A DNA stretch of 64,000 nucleotides from Mesorhizobium sp. RMAD-H1 (GCF_014191375.1 NZ_JACHWN010000006.1:248001-312000), one strand, 5' to 3'; counted from the stretch's first letter, positions 35,069-44,805 are shown. Made by a program: numbers and translations. Notes: generated by a model from the letters alone, not told the origin.

Positions 35069-36150
35069 AGGCGGAACGGTTTCACGCAGACAGGGTTGTC
35101 GATTTCTACGCGACGTCCTGAATCTTTCAAGGTGCCAGTCTCCTGATCCCGGATGAAAATGACGATGCAGTCCTCGTTCTGATTGGCCACCAGCACCAGG
35201 CGCCCGTCCGGCGTCAAGGCAAAATTGCGCGGCGTCTTGCCGCCGGACGGTGTGTAGCCACGCGGCTCCAGGTGTCCGGTTTCCTGATCAACCGCGAAAC
35301 AGGCGAGGCTGTCGTGCCCTCGGTTCGATGAATACAGGAAGTGTCCGTCCGGAGAAAGATGGATGTCGGCACCGTGGGTCTCGATGCCCGGCGGCGCCGC
35401 CGGAACCGTCTGGACGAGGGAGAGAACATCGCCGTTTCGCTCGATCAGCGAGACCGTGGAATCCAGCTCATTCGAGACATAGACGAACCGGCCATTGGCA
35501 TGCTGGGCAATGTGGCGCGGACCGGCCCCATCGGGCAGCTTGACCGAGGAGATGCGTTGCGGCGCGCCCTCGCCGGTCAGCCGGTAAAGAATGACCTCGT
35601 CAAGCCCGAGATCCGCCACCAGGAAGGCACCGCCTTGCGGCGTTTCGGCCACGCAATGGGCATGGCTGCGCTCCTGCCTGTCCGGCACATGGGCAGCCGC
35701 CCCAGGATGCGCGGCACTTCCGCATGGAACGCCAAGCCGACCGTCCGCCAGTATCGGCAGCACCGCCAGCGACTGGTCTGGTCCACCCGATCCCATGGCA
35801 TAGTTGGCGACCAGGAGGAAACGCCCGTCCCGGGAAATCGCGTTATGGGCGGAGATGCTGCCAAGTGTCGGCTGCTTGTTGAGATAAACCAGATCACCAT
35901 TATCGAAACGGTAGGCGCTGACCGTTCCCTCGTGCCAGCCGAACACCTCGGAATTGGCGTAGATGGTTGCCGTCCCTGGATCAATGCTGAAGAAAGTCGG
36001 GTTGTCGATCGAGCCCGTGGAGGCGAGCCGTTTTACCTCCAGGCTTCCCTCGTCGAGGGAATAGATCGTCAGACCCTCGCCGCGCGCGCCCTGGAAATAG
36101 GGAGCCTCCCGGTTCAACGACCCGACCGCCAGAAACAAACGCCCACTCAC
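35065..36150 (-). CDS. Lactonase-family beta-propeller (6-phosphogluconolactonase/YbhE-like)
   Basis: The 361-residue protein matches the seven-bladed lactonase family: repeated blades with SAHNAISRDGRFLLVANY, GPRHIAQHANGRFVYVSNEL, GADIHLSPDGHFLYSSNRG and TPRNFALTPDGRLVLVANQN. No signal peptide is present, so it should be cytosolic. In this operon of sugar-type oxidoreductase, epimerase and isomerase genes it would hydrolyse a sugar lactone formed by the dehydrogenase. It overlaps the LacI gene downstream. Confidence 0.88.
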   Translation of the reverse strand: MSGRLFLAVGSLNREAPYFQGARGEGLTIYSLDEGSLEVKRLASTGSIDNPTFFSIDPGTATIYANSEVFGWHEGTVSAYRFDNGDLVYLNKQPTLGSISAHNAISRDGRFLLVANYAMGSGGPDQSLAVLPILADGRLGVPCGSAAHPGAAAHVPDRQERSHAHCVAETPQGGAFLVADLGLDEVILYRLTGEGAPQRISSVKLPDGAGPRHIAQHANGRFVYVSNELDSTVSLIERNGDVLSLVQTVPAAPPGIETHGADIHLSPDGHFLYSSNRGHDSLACFAVDQETGHLEPRGYTPSGGKTPRNFALTPDGRLVLVANQNEDCIVIFIRDQETGTLKDSGRRVEIDNPVCVKPFRL

Positions 36151-36230
36151 CCGATTCCTCCCTAAGCACTTCTCCTCAATGAGGTGCTTTCATCGGCGCC
36201 GATAGTCAAGAAAAGATACCGGCAGCAGCA

Positions 36231-36986
36231 TCAGTGCATTACCCAGCCTCCGTCGATATTGAGCGTCTGCCCGGTGATGAAGCCTGCCGCATCCGAGGCG
36301 AGGAACATCAATGCGTTCGAGATATCGCCGGGCGCACCGCGTCTCCTGATCGCCTGATGATCGAGCACGAAACGTGTGTAGCCTTCCGGGTCCGGATGAA
36401 TCTTTTCGGCGTCCGTCGGAAAAGCGCCGGGCGAGATGGCATTGACTGTGATGCCATATGCACCGAATTCCCGTGCCCATGCTCGCGTGAGCCCTACCAG
36501 CGCGCCCTTGGACTGAACATAGGGCGACAGGTTCGCCCAGCCGCCATAAAACGTCACGCTGGCGATATTGATAATACGGCCCCAGCCCCTTTCCCGCATA
36601 TGAGGCAGCCCAACCTGCACGCAGACGATGCCGGCATCGACATTGACACGCTGAACCACCTGCATCTCCTCCAGGGAATATTCCTCAAAGGGTTTCGAGG
36701 GATAGATGGCTGCGTTGTTGATGACGACATCGAAACCGCCCACAGCGGCAGAAACATCTTCGAGCTCATGCCGGAGTGCCGCGAGATCCGAAAGATCGGC
36801 GGTCCGGATCATCAGTTTCCCAAGTCCTTCGCGCTCCGCCAGGCGGGCGAGATCGGCGATCTTGGCGGGATTGTTATCGAGCGCCACGACCCTCGCCCCC
36901 GCCCGAAGAAAATCGAGCGTCGTTTCCATGCCGAGCCCACCGGCTGCTCCAGTATATAGAATGGTTTTATCGGCAACCGATATCAT
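36231..36986 (-). CDS. Short-chain dehydrogenase/reductase (SDR)
   Basis: The 251-residue classical SDR has the cofactor motif TGAAGGLGMETTL (residues 10-22), NNAAIYP, catalytic Ser in NIASVTFYGG and the YVQSK Tyr-x-x-x-Lys pair, and a C-terminal INIDGGWVMH. It is NAD(P)-dependent and likely oxidises a sugar or polyol, given its neighbours. An 80-bp gap to the lactonase contains a small imperfect hairpin but no convincing terminator. Confidence 0.92.
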   Translation of the reverse strand: MISVADKTILYTGAAGGLGMETTLDFLRAGARVVALDNNPAKIADLARLAEREGLGKLMIRTADLSDLAALRHELEDVSAAVGGFDVVINNAAIYPSKPFEEYSLEEMQVVQRVNVDAGIVCVQVGLPHMRERGWGRIINIASVTFYGGWANLSPYVQSKGALVGLTRAWAREFGAYGITVNAISPGAFPTDAEKIHPDPEGYTRFVLDHQAIRRRGAPGDISNALMFLASDAAGFITGQTLNIDGGWVMH

Positions 36987-37015
36987 CGGCGATTCCTTTG
37001 TTTTGATGCTGTTCC

Positions 37016-38194
37016 TCAGCGTCCGCGAAGCGGCAGATGGTTGCCCGACGGCTGCGGATAATCATCATCTGGCTGAACGGCGACGGCGCTGATCCGGCGC
37101 TCGCTCGCGGCTATGGCGGCGAGATCGGGCAGGACGCGCATCGTCGTGTCGTAGCGCCGCTCCTCACCATGTTCGAGCCAGATCAGTTCGCCGCGTTCAC
37201 GCGCCGCGCCATGCCCCTGGACATGATTGGTGGATGGCTCGATGCCGAGCGCATATTGCCCGGCCTGGAAATTCTGCCATTCATACATGCAGGGAAACTG
37301 GTCCTTGCGCGTCACCACTTCAAAGCCGATTCCAAGCCTGTCGTTGACCAGCGCCACGGGAACCTCACCATCGCCGTCCGCCCCCATTTCGTGCTGCCAT
37401 ACCTGCTCGTGGAACCGCATTTGCGGCGCCGGCATGAGGCGATAACCGACATTTTGTTTGAGATAGTTCTCGCCCGCATGCGCAGCCCAGACCACGTCTC
37501 TGATCGGCGCGAGATAACGCGAGCCCTCCGCAAGAACGGGATGTCCGACATTGATGTGGTAACAGTACATGTGCGGCGTGCGGTAAAAGCCGCGGTTCAC
37601 GACCCTGTCGTGCAGGCGGATTTCATTCGTGCCGGCCTTGATCTCAATCCGGCGCACCAGTTCCAGATGCTCCCCGAAGACCGTACCCTGTGTGGTGATA
37701 CCCTCGCACCATAGATAACAATCCTCGCCTTCCCACCGCTCGCCATAACCGACGAGCCTGGCTGGAATCGTGCCGATCCGCCCGTGGATCGAATGGCTGA
37801 TCGATTTGCGCGGAGCGTAATTATAATGATCCGCTGCTTCCTCATACATGAAGAGGATGTGGTCAAGGCCGCAAGTCACCATCAGGCCGGAAAACGAGCG
37901 CATCCAGCCAAGACCGCCCTCCCCCTCATATTCATGCAGACCGGGATGTCTGAAGCCGGCCGGGGAATGCCAGCCAATTGCCATGCCGCGATAGTCGCAA
38001 TCAGCTATGTCGAGCGCCCGGTCGACAAGCACGGTAAAGCGGAGACCGGTTCCGGAGCGGAACTCCAGCATACGGATGCCGCGTTCGACGCCGTCGCCAA
38101 GCGTCATCAGCCGCACGCCGAAGAATTGCGAGAAGTCGCCGGCACTGGCCGCTATGTCCCGGCGGGTTCTTGCTTCACCGTAGAGTTCAATCAT
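37016..38194 (-). CDS. DUF4432 family protein (aldose-1-epimerase-like)
   Basis: The 392-residue protein is a DUF4432 member with a galactose-mutarotase-like beta-sandwich (FTVLVDRALDIADCDYRG, then GLMVTCGLDHILFMYEE and the C-terminal LGIEPSTNHVQGH). This family is often found with sugar catabolic genes and is thought to bind carbohydrate. I place the start at 38194, where AGGAAAC precedes the ATG, rather than at 38239. Enzyme activity is inferred only. Confidence 0.85.
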   Translation of the reverse strand: MIELYGEARTRRDIAASAGDFSQFFGVRLMTLGDGVERGIRMLEFRSGTGLRFTVLVDRALDIADCDYRGMAIGWHSPAGFRHPGLHEYEGEGGLGWMRSFSGLMVTCGLDHILFMYEEAADHYNYAPRKSISHSIHGRIGTIPARLVGYGERWEGEDCYLWCEGITTQGTVFGEHLELVRRIEIKAGTNEIRLHDRVVNRGFYRTPHMYCYHINVGHPVLAEGSRYLAPIRDVVWAAHAGENYLKQNVGYRLMPAPQMRFHEQVWQHEMGADGDGEVPVALVNDRLGIGFEVVTRKDQFPCMYEWQNFQAGQYALGIEPSTNHVQGHGAARERGELIWLEHGEERRYDTTMRVLPDLAAIAASERRISAVAVQPDDDYPQPSGNHLPLRGR

Positions 38195-38245
38195 GCTTGT
38201 TTCCTGAAATGGAGGGATGCGGCCGTGAACCGGCCGCATCCTCGA

Positions 38246-39160
38246 TCAAAGCCCCAGCGCGCGCAGCTTGCCGTCGAGAAATTTCTTGGCCCGCGGCACA
38301 TCGGCTTCGTCAAGATGTTCGATGATCATGGGGATGTTGGGATGTTTCTGTGCCAAGCGTTTGAGATAGAGATCATAATTCAACGATCCGAGGCCAGGCG
38401 CGGGCAGTTCGATCTCGCCAACGCCGCGGAAGGTATGGCTCTCCAGCGCATCCTCATCGCCGATATCGGCGTGCTTTTCGGACTTGTCGGAGCCTGCCCG
38501 TTTCACGTCCTTGGCATGGGCGATCTTGATCTTGTCCGACAGCGTGTCGAAGACCTGATTGAGGATATCGTCCATCCGGTCGATGTTGTGCGACTCGAAA
38601 TAGTTGGTCGGATCCATCAGCAGGCCGAGCCCGGGATGGTCCACCTGAGCGAACATCTTCACCGTTTCCTCGACCGAGCCAACGACGTTGTTAACGTAGG
38701 TTTCGAGCAAAAAAACCGCGCCATGGTCATAGGCGTGCTGGGCGAGATCCGCGATGACCTTGCGGCACTCCTCGAAGCCTTCCTCGGTCTTGTTTTTCGG
38801 ATGATGCACCCAGTCGGATTCGGTGTTGTAAGTCCCCGTTTCGGAAATCACATAGGGCGTGCCGAGATATTGCGCGTGGCGGACGATCTCCTTGAGATAT
38901 CCTACCCGACGTTCGCGTTCCGCCTTGTCTGGATGGATGATGTTCGTATAGCCGGAAATGCATGAGATCGGCAGGTTGTGGTCGCGAAACGTTTCGCGGA
39001 TCCGCACGCATTTCTCCTTCGTGATCTGTCCCGCCGACAAATCGATATCCTTGAAATGCATGTCGAGCTGTACCGTGTTGAAGCCGAGCGCCCTGATTTT
39101 CTGCGCGGTTTCCTCCAGCCCGTAGGGAAAATAGCCGCTGAAAATGCCTACCTGCATCAT
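38246..39160 (-). CDS. Sugar phosphate isomerase/epimerase (xylose isomerase-like TIM barrel)
   Basis: The 304-residue protein belongs to the AP endonuclease 2/IolE-like TIM barrel family. Features are VGIFSGYFPYGLEETAQKIR, the metal-site segments FLLETYVNNVVGSVEETVKM and LGLLMDPTNYFESHN, then KIAHAKDVKRAG and IEHLDEADVPRAK. Such enzymes isomerise keto-sugars or dehydrate inosose. The gene is 18 bases from the MocA-like gene and 51 bases before the DUF4432 gene. Confidence 0.9.
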   Translation of the reverse strand: MMQVGIFSGYFPYGLEETAQKIRALGFNTVQLDMHFKDIDLSAGQITKEKCVRIRETFRDHNLPISCISGYTNIIHPDKAERERRVGYLKEIVRHAQYLGTPYVISETGTYNTESDWVHHPKNKTEEGFEECRKVIADLAQHAYDHGAVFLLETYVNNVVGSVEETVKMFAQVDHPGLGLLMDPTNYFESHNIDRMDDILNQVFDTLSDKIKIAHAKDVKRAGSDKSEKHADIGDEDALESHTFRGVGEIELPAPGLGSLNYDLYLKRLAQKHPNIPMIIEHLDEADVPRAKKFLDGKLRALGL

Positions 39161-39178
39161 GATGTGTTCCTCCCAGAA

Positions 39179-40270
39179 TTATTTGATTGGTATTTCTTCG
39201 AGCCTGACGGTCCGCCGCTCCGCAATCGAGCGGTAGCCGGCCTCCACCAGCGCAACGGTCCGCACATTGTCGGCCACCGAAAGTGCCGGCGGCTCACCGC
39301 TCCTCACGGCATATTGGAGCTGCTCCATCACGCCGATGAAGGCATGGGGAAACCACATGGTTTCCCAAGTGGGGGTCACCCATTTGCCGTGTGTCGTAAT
39401 CTTCGAAGCATAGGAGAGCGTCGACGCCGTCCCGTCCGGCCAACCGATCGTGCCCTGGGCGACGCCCTCCGTCCCCTCGACCCGCCATTTGATGTAGTTG
39501 TCGTGCTCGAAGCCTTCTTCGCGCGGGCCGGCCCAAACGTCTTCCATGGAAACCGCCAGCAGCCCCGATCCGAACGTCAGTGTCGAAACGGTAATTCCGT
39601 CGTTATGCGCAAATCGCGTGCGCGGATCGCTGCGCGTCAGCGTCGTGATCGTCTCCGGTTCGCCGAAGAGAAAGCGAAGAACGTCCAGATGATGGACGCT
39701 CATATTGGCGAGCGTCAGCCGATCATAGGCTTCGAGAAAGGTCTGCCAGTGCGGAATGGCTCGCATCTCGATGGTCGCAATGACGGGCCCGCCAAGCTCT
39801 CCACGATCCAGTATCTGCTTCAGGACCCGCATCGACTGGTCATAACGCATGTTCTGGTTAACGGAGAGAATTTTGCCTGCCCGCGCCGCCTCGTCCCGAA
39901 GCGCGATGGCCTCCTCCAGAGTAAGGGCGAGCGGTTTCTGCGCAAGGATCGCCTTTATGTGCGGCTGCCGCAATGCCTCGCGGATGAGGTCCGGCTGCTG
40001 GTCGGGTGGAAAAGCAATATCGAGGATCTCGACATTCGGGTCCGCGATGAGACGGTCCGGCGTCTCATGCACCACCGGAATGTGCCAGCGTTCGGCGACG
40101 GCCTTTGCCTTTGCGGGCGTTCGCGAAGCAATGGCAACAACCGGAAATCCCGCCTGCCGATAGGCCGCAAGATGGCACTCGGACATGATCATCCCCGCGC
40201 CGATGCAGCCGATTCCATAATCCTTGACCCGAACGGGCGGATCGGGCGTGAACCCATTCCCGTCTGACAT
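39179..40270 (-). CDS. Gfo/Idh/MocA-family oxidoreductase
   Basis: The 363-residue dehydrogenase has the Rossmann motif YGIGCIGAGMIMSECHLAAY and FPVVAIASRTPAKAKAVAE. At the usual E-K-P catalytic site it reads QKPLAL, so the conserved glutamate is a glutamine while the lysine is kept. It likely oxidises a sugar or cyclitol with NAD(P). It is the first gene of a six-gene leftward operon and diverges from a LacI regulator at 40531. Confidence 0.92.
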   Translation of the reverse strand: MSDGNGFTPDPPVRVKDYGIGCIGAGMIMSECHLAAYRQAGFPVVAIASRTPAKAKAVAERWHIPVVHETPDRLIADPNVEILDIAFPPDQQPDLIREALRQPHIKAILAQKPLALTLEEAIALRDEAARAGKILSVNQNMRYDQSMRVLKQILDRGELGGPVIATIEMRAIPHWQTFLEAYDRLTLANMSVHHLDVLRFLFGEPETITTLTRSDPRTRFAHNDGITVSTLTFGSGLLAVSMEDVWAGPREEGFEHDNYIKWRVEGTEGVAQGTIGWPDGTASTLSYASKITTHGKWVTPTWETMWFPHAFIGVMEQLQYAVRSGEPPALSVADNVRTVALVEAGYRSIAERRTVRLEEIPIK

Positions 40271-40344
40271 GATGCTCCCTCCCTGGCGTGCTTATGGATT
40301 GGCCGGAGAATGTACCTCCAACATGGCGGATATTGATCAGTGTT

Positions 40345-40485
40345 ATGATGAGAGTCAACATCATATTAAATCATTTTACATCAAAAAAATCACTTTTTGC
40401 GGGCCTACCACCAAAAAGTCGACGCGATAACCGTTCAAAACTGTGCATTTCCCCCCAGAACATGCCTGGAGCGGATAAAACCGCT
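40345..40485. promoter_or_regulatory. Divergent intergenic region with two inverted repeats
   Basis: Between the MocA-like gene and the LacI gene is an AT-rich 260-bp gap. ATGATG (40345-40350) and CATCAT (40359-40364) form a dyad, and AGCGG (40470-40474) with CCGCT (40481-40485) form a second one around ATAAAA. Either could be an operator for the adjacent LacI protein. Additional CATCAT copies occur near 40510-40525. Regulatory function is inferred. Confidence 0.4.
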
Positions 40486-40530
40486 TGATTTCTCACTCCT
40501 AGAAATACATCATTTTCCATCATTTGGAGA

Positions 40531-41550
40531 ATGAGCTTGCGTTTTACATTGACGGACATTGCCCGCGAGGCAGGGGTATCGAGCGCCACCGTTGATCGGG
40601 TGCTGAACAATCGCAGCGGCGTGAAGGAAAGAACACGGGAGATCGTCCTCGATACGGCCCGGCGCCTTGGCTACTTCGGCACGGCCGCGGGCGGCGCAGT
40701 GACCGCGCCAATCCGGCTGGACTTTGTACTCCCCGCCGGAACGAACGCTTTCATTGCCAGCCTGCGGACCCATATCGAACAGCAGGCCGCGGCGCAGAAG
40801 CATCTCGACGTGCAGGTGCACTCCATCGACGGCTTCAATCCGGATCGGTTGGCGCAAACACTCAATGGCCTGCAGGGCAAGACGCAAGGTGTGGGTGTGA
40901 TCGCGCTCGACCATCCGACCGTGCGTGAAGCAATGCGGGCTCTCGCCGGCTCGGGCGTGCCCGTGGTGACCCTCGTGTCAGACATTCTGCATGTGCCGAG
41001 GATCTCCTATATCGGCATCGACAACCGCGCCGCCGGGCGCCTTGGTGGTTATCTCCTGGGGAGGCTGATCGGAGCCAGCGAAAAACGCAAAGTAGCTCTC
41101 TTGGCCGGATCGCTCTCATACCGGGGCCACGAGGAACGGGAGATGGGTTTCCGGCACGTTCTCGTGGAGGAATTTCCCCAGTTGGAGATCGTCGAGTTGC
41201 GGGAAATCCATGATGACCGCGACAAAGCCTATGCGGAAACGCGCAAGCTGATGGAAAAACACCCGGACCTGGCCGGCATCTACAATATCGGCGCAGGCAA
41301 TCGGGGGATCGGGCAGGCGCTTCTCGAAATCGGCAAGAGCCGGTCCGTCATCTTCGTCGGACACGAGCTGACCAACGGCAGCAAGGCGCTGCTGCTCGAC
41401 CGCACAATGGACGCGGTCATCGACCAAAACCCGCGGATCGAAGCCCGGGAGGCACTATCCGTCTTGACGCATGCGATCCGCGGCGAGCCGTTTGATTATC
41501 ATCCCCCGCGCCTGCAGGTGATCTTTCGCGAGAATATTCCGGAGATATAG
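40531..41550 (+). CDS. LacI-family transcriptional regulator
   Basis: The 339-residue regulator begins LRFTLTDIAREAGVSSATVD, RVLNNRSGVKERTRE, a canonical LacI HTH, and has a ribose-binding-protein-like sensor domain. It diverges from the Gfo/Idh/MocA operon and is the natural candidate to control it. TTTGGAGA precedes the ATG. It may also act on the paired operators of the ABC operons, which cannot be settled by sequence. Confidence 0.92.
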   Translation: MSLRFTLTDIAREAGVSSATVDRVLNNRSGVKERTREIVLDTARRLGYFGTAAGGAVTAPIRLDFVLPAGTNAFIASLRTHIEQQAAAQKHLDVQVHSIDGFNPDRLAQTLNGLQGKTQGVGVIALDHPTVREAMRALAGSGVPVVTLVSDILHVPRISYIGIDNRAAGRLGGYLLGRLIGASEKRKVALLAGSLSYRGHEEREMGFRHVLVEEFPQLEIVELREIHDDRDKAYAETRKLMEKHPDLAGIYNIGAGNRGIGQALLEIGKSRSVIFVGHELTNGSKALLLDRTMDAVIDQNPRIEAREALSVLTHAIRGEPFDYHPPRLQVIFRENIPEI

Positions 41551-41595
41551 GCGGAGCCGAACTGTCGGCGTCGATCACCCGTCGGGCTGGGCAAC

Positions 41596-42246
41596 TCAGG
41601 CCTCTTCAAGCAAATCCGCGGAAGGTAAAGAGGAAAGACGGCGAAGACGGCCCTCAGCCGCAAGAACACCCACCAATTGCCGCTCGGCGGCGAAGGGATG
41701 CCATTCCCAGCCGACATGATCGAAACCGGCGAGAACGACATCGTCATTGCGCCCCGCAAAGCCGGCAAGCACATCGGCAATGACGATCATGCCGCTCGAC
41801 GGCACGACGTAAGGCTCAGGCGCAAACCGTGCGAGATCGCGATCGACCTGCTCATGCACGGCGGCCGGGATGACGCGGTGCATCCGGCGTGTTTCCCGGC
41901 TGAAACGCTCGAAACCAGCGGTATAATCGTCGCAGAAATCATCGAGATCAGGATGGGTTCTGGCCAATTCAGGACGCATTTCCGCGAACTTTTCGCTATC
42001 GCGCACGCTCCAGATCTCCCGCGCCTGCCGCACGCCCTCACTCGCCGTCCAGCCATCGCCATCGAGCATCGCCCGCGCCGGACGGCCGGTATTGCAGACG
42101 GCGACGATATCCGTTTTCGTTCCGCCGGCACCGATGGAGCGGCAATCATTGAAGCGGATCACCACATCGGCCGCGTCGATCAGGGCGCCACTCCCGGCCG
42201 GTATCCCCCCATTTCCCACGATCATGATGATACGACCTGCCTTCAA
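41596..42246 (-). CDS. Sialyltransferase-fold (GT29-like) protein, 'urease operon accessory protein' type
   Basis: The 216-residue protein starts with IIMIVGNGGIPAGSGALIDA followed by ADVVIRFNDCRSIGAGGTKT, which resembles the L-sialylmotif of family 29 glycosyltransferases. Later SSGMIVIADVLAGFAG resembles the S-motif. I recall rhizobial homologues carrying the name urease operon accessory protein, with no proven function. No urease genes are nearby. No signal peptide or membrane anchor is seen, unlike eukaryotic sialyltransferases. Confidence 0.65.
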   Translation of the reverse strand: MKAGRIIMIVGNGGIPAGSGALIDAADVVIRFNDCRSIGAGGTKTDIVAVCNTGRPARAMLDGDGWTASEGVRQAREIWSVRDSEKFAEMRPELARTHPDLDDFCDDYTAGFERFSRETRRMHRVIPAAVHEQVDRDLARFAPEPYVVPSSGMIVIADVLAGFAGRNDDVVLAGFDHVGWEWHPFAAERQLVGVLAAEGRLRRLSSLPSADLLEEA

Positions 42247-42528
42247 GGACCGTTGCTCCCATGGTGACGCATTTCAGGGCGGAGACGCCGGGCTGCCAGA
42301 ACAGCCACCTAAACCAGGGAATTAGCACACATCTGTGAAGGTGGCGACACACCCTACGCTCCCGGCATTTCATTACGTGTGAAGAGTCTGAACAGGCGCC
42401 GATAATCGACCTGAGGCTCGCCGAAAAGGATCATAGATCCTGGTTCAGCTTCCGTATCTTTTTGATGTGGGATGTCGGAACCGAAGCGCCTCGTGCGTCC
42501 TATTGATATCAGCAACAGGAGAGATTCG

Positions 42529-42912
42529 ATGAGTGCGCTTAACAAAAAGGCTTCCTCGGCCATCGTCGCGGTGAGCGACATCGAGCGGGCACGGCGCTTT
42601 TACAGCGATACGCTTGGCCTCGAACTCAACGAAGAAGGCATGGAGGGCGTGCTGGTCTACAAGACCGGCGCGACCCATCTTGTCGTCTACCCTTCCGAAT
42701 TCGCCGGCACCAACAAGGCCAACGCCGTAGTGTGGGACTGCGGTGCCGACAGAGACGCCATCGCTGCCGATCTGCGCGCCAAGGGCGTGAAATTCGAGCA
42801 TTATGAGATGAGTGGTGTGACCTATAAGGACGGCGTCCACGACGCCGACGGGTTCAAGATGGTCTGGTTCAAGGATCCTGACGGCAATATCCTGCATCTG
42901 AACAGTGCATGA
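42529..42912 (+). CDS. VOC (glyoxalase) superfamily protein
   Basis: The 127-residue protein shows the VOC fold: KASSAIVAVSDIERARRFYS, LGLELNEEGMEGVLVYKTG and the C-terminal MVWFKDPDGNILHLNSA. CAGGAGAG precedes the ATG at 42529. Metal ligands are not obvious enough to name an activity. The carotenoid oxygenase gene follows 91 bases later on the same strand. Confidence 0.85.
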   Translation: MSALNKKASSAIVAVSDIERARRFYSDTLGLELNEEGMEGVLVYKTGATHLVVYPSEFAGTNKANAVVWDCGADRDAIAADLRAKGVKFEHYEMSGVTYKDGVHDADGFKMVWFKDPDGNILHLNSA

Positions 42913-43003
42913 AGCACCATCATGCCGATATCGGCATATCTTGCACGGAAGAGGGCGCGCCCTTGCAGCGCTGCGCAAGCCTTTGCACCGGAAGGAACCG
43001 TAT

Positions 43004-44479
43004 ATGACGCATTCCAACTCCTATGCGCTCGGCTTCACGACCCTGGACCACGAGATTGAGAACACGCCCCTGACGGTGACAGGCGCCCTGCCCGACTGGC
43101 TGAGCGGCAGCCTGATCCGCACCGGCCCCGCTCGGTTCGAGGTGGGCAAGCAGGCCTATATCCACTGGTTCGATGGTCTCGCCATGTTACACGCCTTCGC
43201 GTTCGACTCCGGATCGGTGCGCTATTCCAATCGGTTCATCCGATCACGGAGCTGGCGCGAAGCCGAGGAGAAGGGCCGCATTGCGCGCGGTGAATTCATG
43301 ACCGATCCGTGCCGGACGATCTTCGGCCGGGTGGCAGCGCTTTTCGCCCCCAAGCTCACCGACAACGCCAATGTCAATATCGGAGTGCTTGGCCAGCGGA
43401 TCGTCGCGCTCACCGAAACGCCGATGCCGATCCGCTTCGATCCGCACACACTCGAAACGCAGGGGCACCTCGCGCTCGGCGAAGCGGTGAAAGGGCAGGT
43501 CTCCACCGCTCACCCGCACAGCGATGGAATGCGTAGCTACTCTTATGTGATCGAGATGGGGCGCAGGAGCGTCTACCGCCTGTTTGTCGATGAGGGCGGG
43601 CAGCAGCGCGTGCTTGCCGAACTGCCGGCCGATCAACCGAGCTATATGCACTCGTTCGGCATGTCGCAACGCTACTTGATCCTCACCGAATTCCCGTTGC
43701 GCGTGAACCCGCTCCGGTTGGCGCTGTCCGGCCGACCGTTCATCACCAATTACCGCTGGCAGCCGGAACGTGGCACGATCTTTACGGTGGTCGACAAGAC
43801 AAGCGGTACAGTGGTGGCGCGAGCCGAGGCGGCGCCCTGCTTTGCCTTCCACCACGTCAACGCCTTCGAAGAAAAAGATGCGGTACATGTCGACTTCCTC
43901 GCCTATCCAGACGCCGGAGTGATCGACCGCCTCCGGCTCGATCGGCTGCGTGCCGGCGGGCCGTCCTCCGCGGTCTCCACGCTGACCCGCTTCTCGATAC
44001 CGCTGGGCGGGGCCGACAGCGGTTCGCAAGCGGTGGAGGGAGAAATTCTATGCGACACACCTTTCGAGCTGCCGCGCATCGATTACCTGCGTCGCGCCGG
44101 CAGACGGCATATCCACGTCTGGGGCGTCGGCCAAAGCGATGCGGCGACATTTCTCGATATGATAGTAAAGATCGAACTCGCCGGTGCAGCGCCTGTGGTG
44201 CGGCGATGGCATAAGGACGATTGCTACGCCGGCGAACCCGTGTTCGTGGCCCGCCCGGACGGCAATGCCGAGGACGACGGCATTCTGCTGTCGGTGGTGC
44301 TGGACGCGCGGGCGCAGACCTCATTCCTGCTTGTCCTCGATGCCGCGACGCTTGCCGAACGCGCAAGGGCCACGGTGCCGCACCACATTCCGTTCGGCTT
44401 CCACGGCAATCACTTTCCCGACCCGGCCCTCCCCGCTTCGGTGAGGACGCCGCAGCGCAGTAGACCTGTGGTGGGTTGA
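43004..44479 (+). CDS. Carotenoid oxygenase (RPE65/CCD family)
   Basis: The 491-residue dioxygenase cleaves double bonds in carotenoids or stilbene-like compounds using a four-histidine Fe(II) site. The four ligands appear as HPHSDG, SYMHSFG, FHHVNAFEE and FHGNHFP. The N-terminal GALPDWLSGSLIRTGPARFE is typical of the family. The ATG at 43004 with GAAGGAAC upstream gives a normal length; the longer frame upstream overlaps the VOC gene. No carotenoid synthesis genes are visible, so substrate is open. Confidence 0.9.
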   Translation: MTHSNSYALGFTTLDHEIENTPLTVTGALPDWLSGSLIRTGPARFEVGKQAYIHWFDGLAMLHAFAFDSGSVRYSNRFIRSRSWREAEEKGRIARGEFMTDPCRTIFGRVAALFAPKLTDNANVNIGVLGQRIVALTETPMPIRFDPHTLETQGHLALGEAVKGQVSTAHPHSDGMRSYSYVIEMGRRSVYRLFVDEGGQQRVLAELPADQPSYMHSFGMSQRYLILTEFPLRVNPLRLALSGRPFITNYRWQPERGTIFTVVDKTSGTVVARAEAAPCFAFHHVNAFEEKDAVHVDFLAYPDAGVIDRLRLDRLRAGGPSSAVSTLTRFSIPLGGADSGSQAVEGEILCDTPFELPRIDYLRRAGRRHIHVWGVGQSDAATFLDMIVKIELAGAAPVVRRWHKDDCYAGEPVFVARPDGNAEDDGILLSVVLDARAQTSFLLVLDAATLAERARATVPHHIPFGFHGNHFPDPALPASVRTPQRSRPVVG

Positions 44480-44805
44480 CGTTGGTGCCGACATCCTGAT
44501 CAACTTCGCGATATGACCGCCGAAATATCGCGAAAATTCCTGAAGACCTATGGAAATCATGAGGGCTTCCCTCCACGACCCCGAACAGATGACAAATCTT
44601 GCGAGGCGACGCGGCGATAAATGAGATGCGATCTGCTCCTGGATGGGCCGTCTAACTGTAGATCTCCTGCCGCGCGAACAACCCCTCCGCCGCTCAAGTG
44701 AACGCGCGCCGACTCCAAACAGTTCGAGATCACTGGAGCGGGAAGCGAGCGTGAACTGATAGCGACGCCAACAATCTGGCGCGATTACGAGCCGAAATAC
44801 AAATC
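44480..44805. other. Gene-poor stretch between the carotenoid oxygenase and the CRISPR remnant
   Basis: No convincing gene is seen here on either strand. Open frames that cross it have no ribosome site and no recognisable motif. The only clear element is the inverted repeat at 44505-44534. The stretch is where cas4-cas1-cas2 or more array would lie in a complete type I-C locus, but I could not recognise any cas remnant. Confidence 0.5.
44505..44534. repeat. Perfect 10-bp inverted repeat
   Basis: TTCGCGATAT at 44505-44514 is repeated as ATATCGCGAA at 44525-44534 with a 10-base spacer. It lies 25 bases after the carotenoid oxygenase stop. It lacks the GC-rich stem and T run of an intrinsic terminator, so an operator or recombination site is as likely. 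Confidence 0.6.

Noticed and set aside
44505-44534. Intrinsic terminator for the carotenoid oxygenase
   Set aside because: The stem is AT/GC mixed with a 10-base loop and no T run on either strand, so it is listed only as an inverted repeat.
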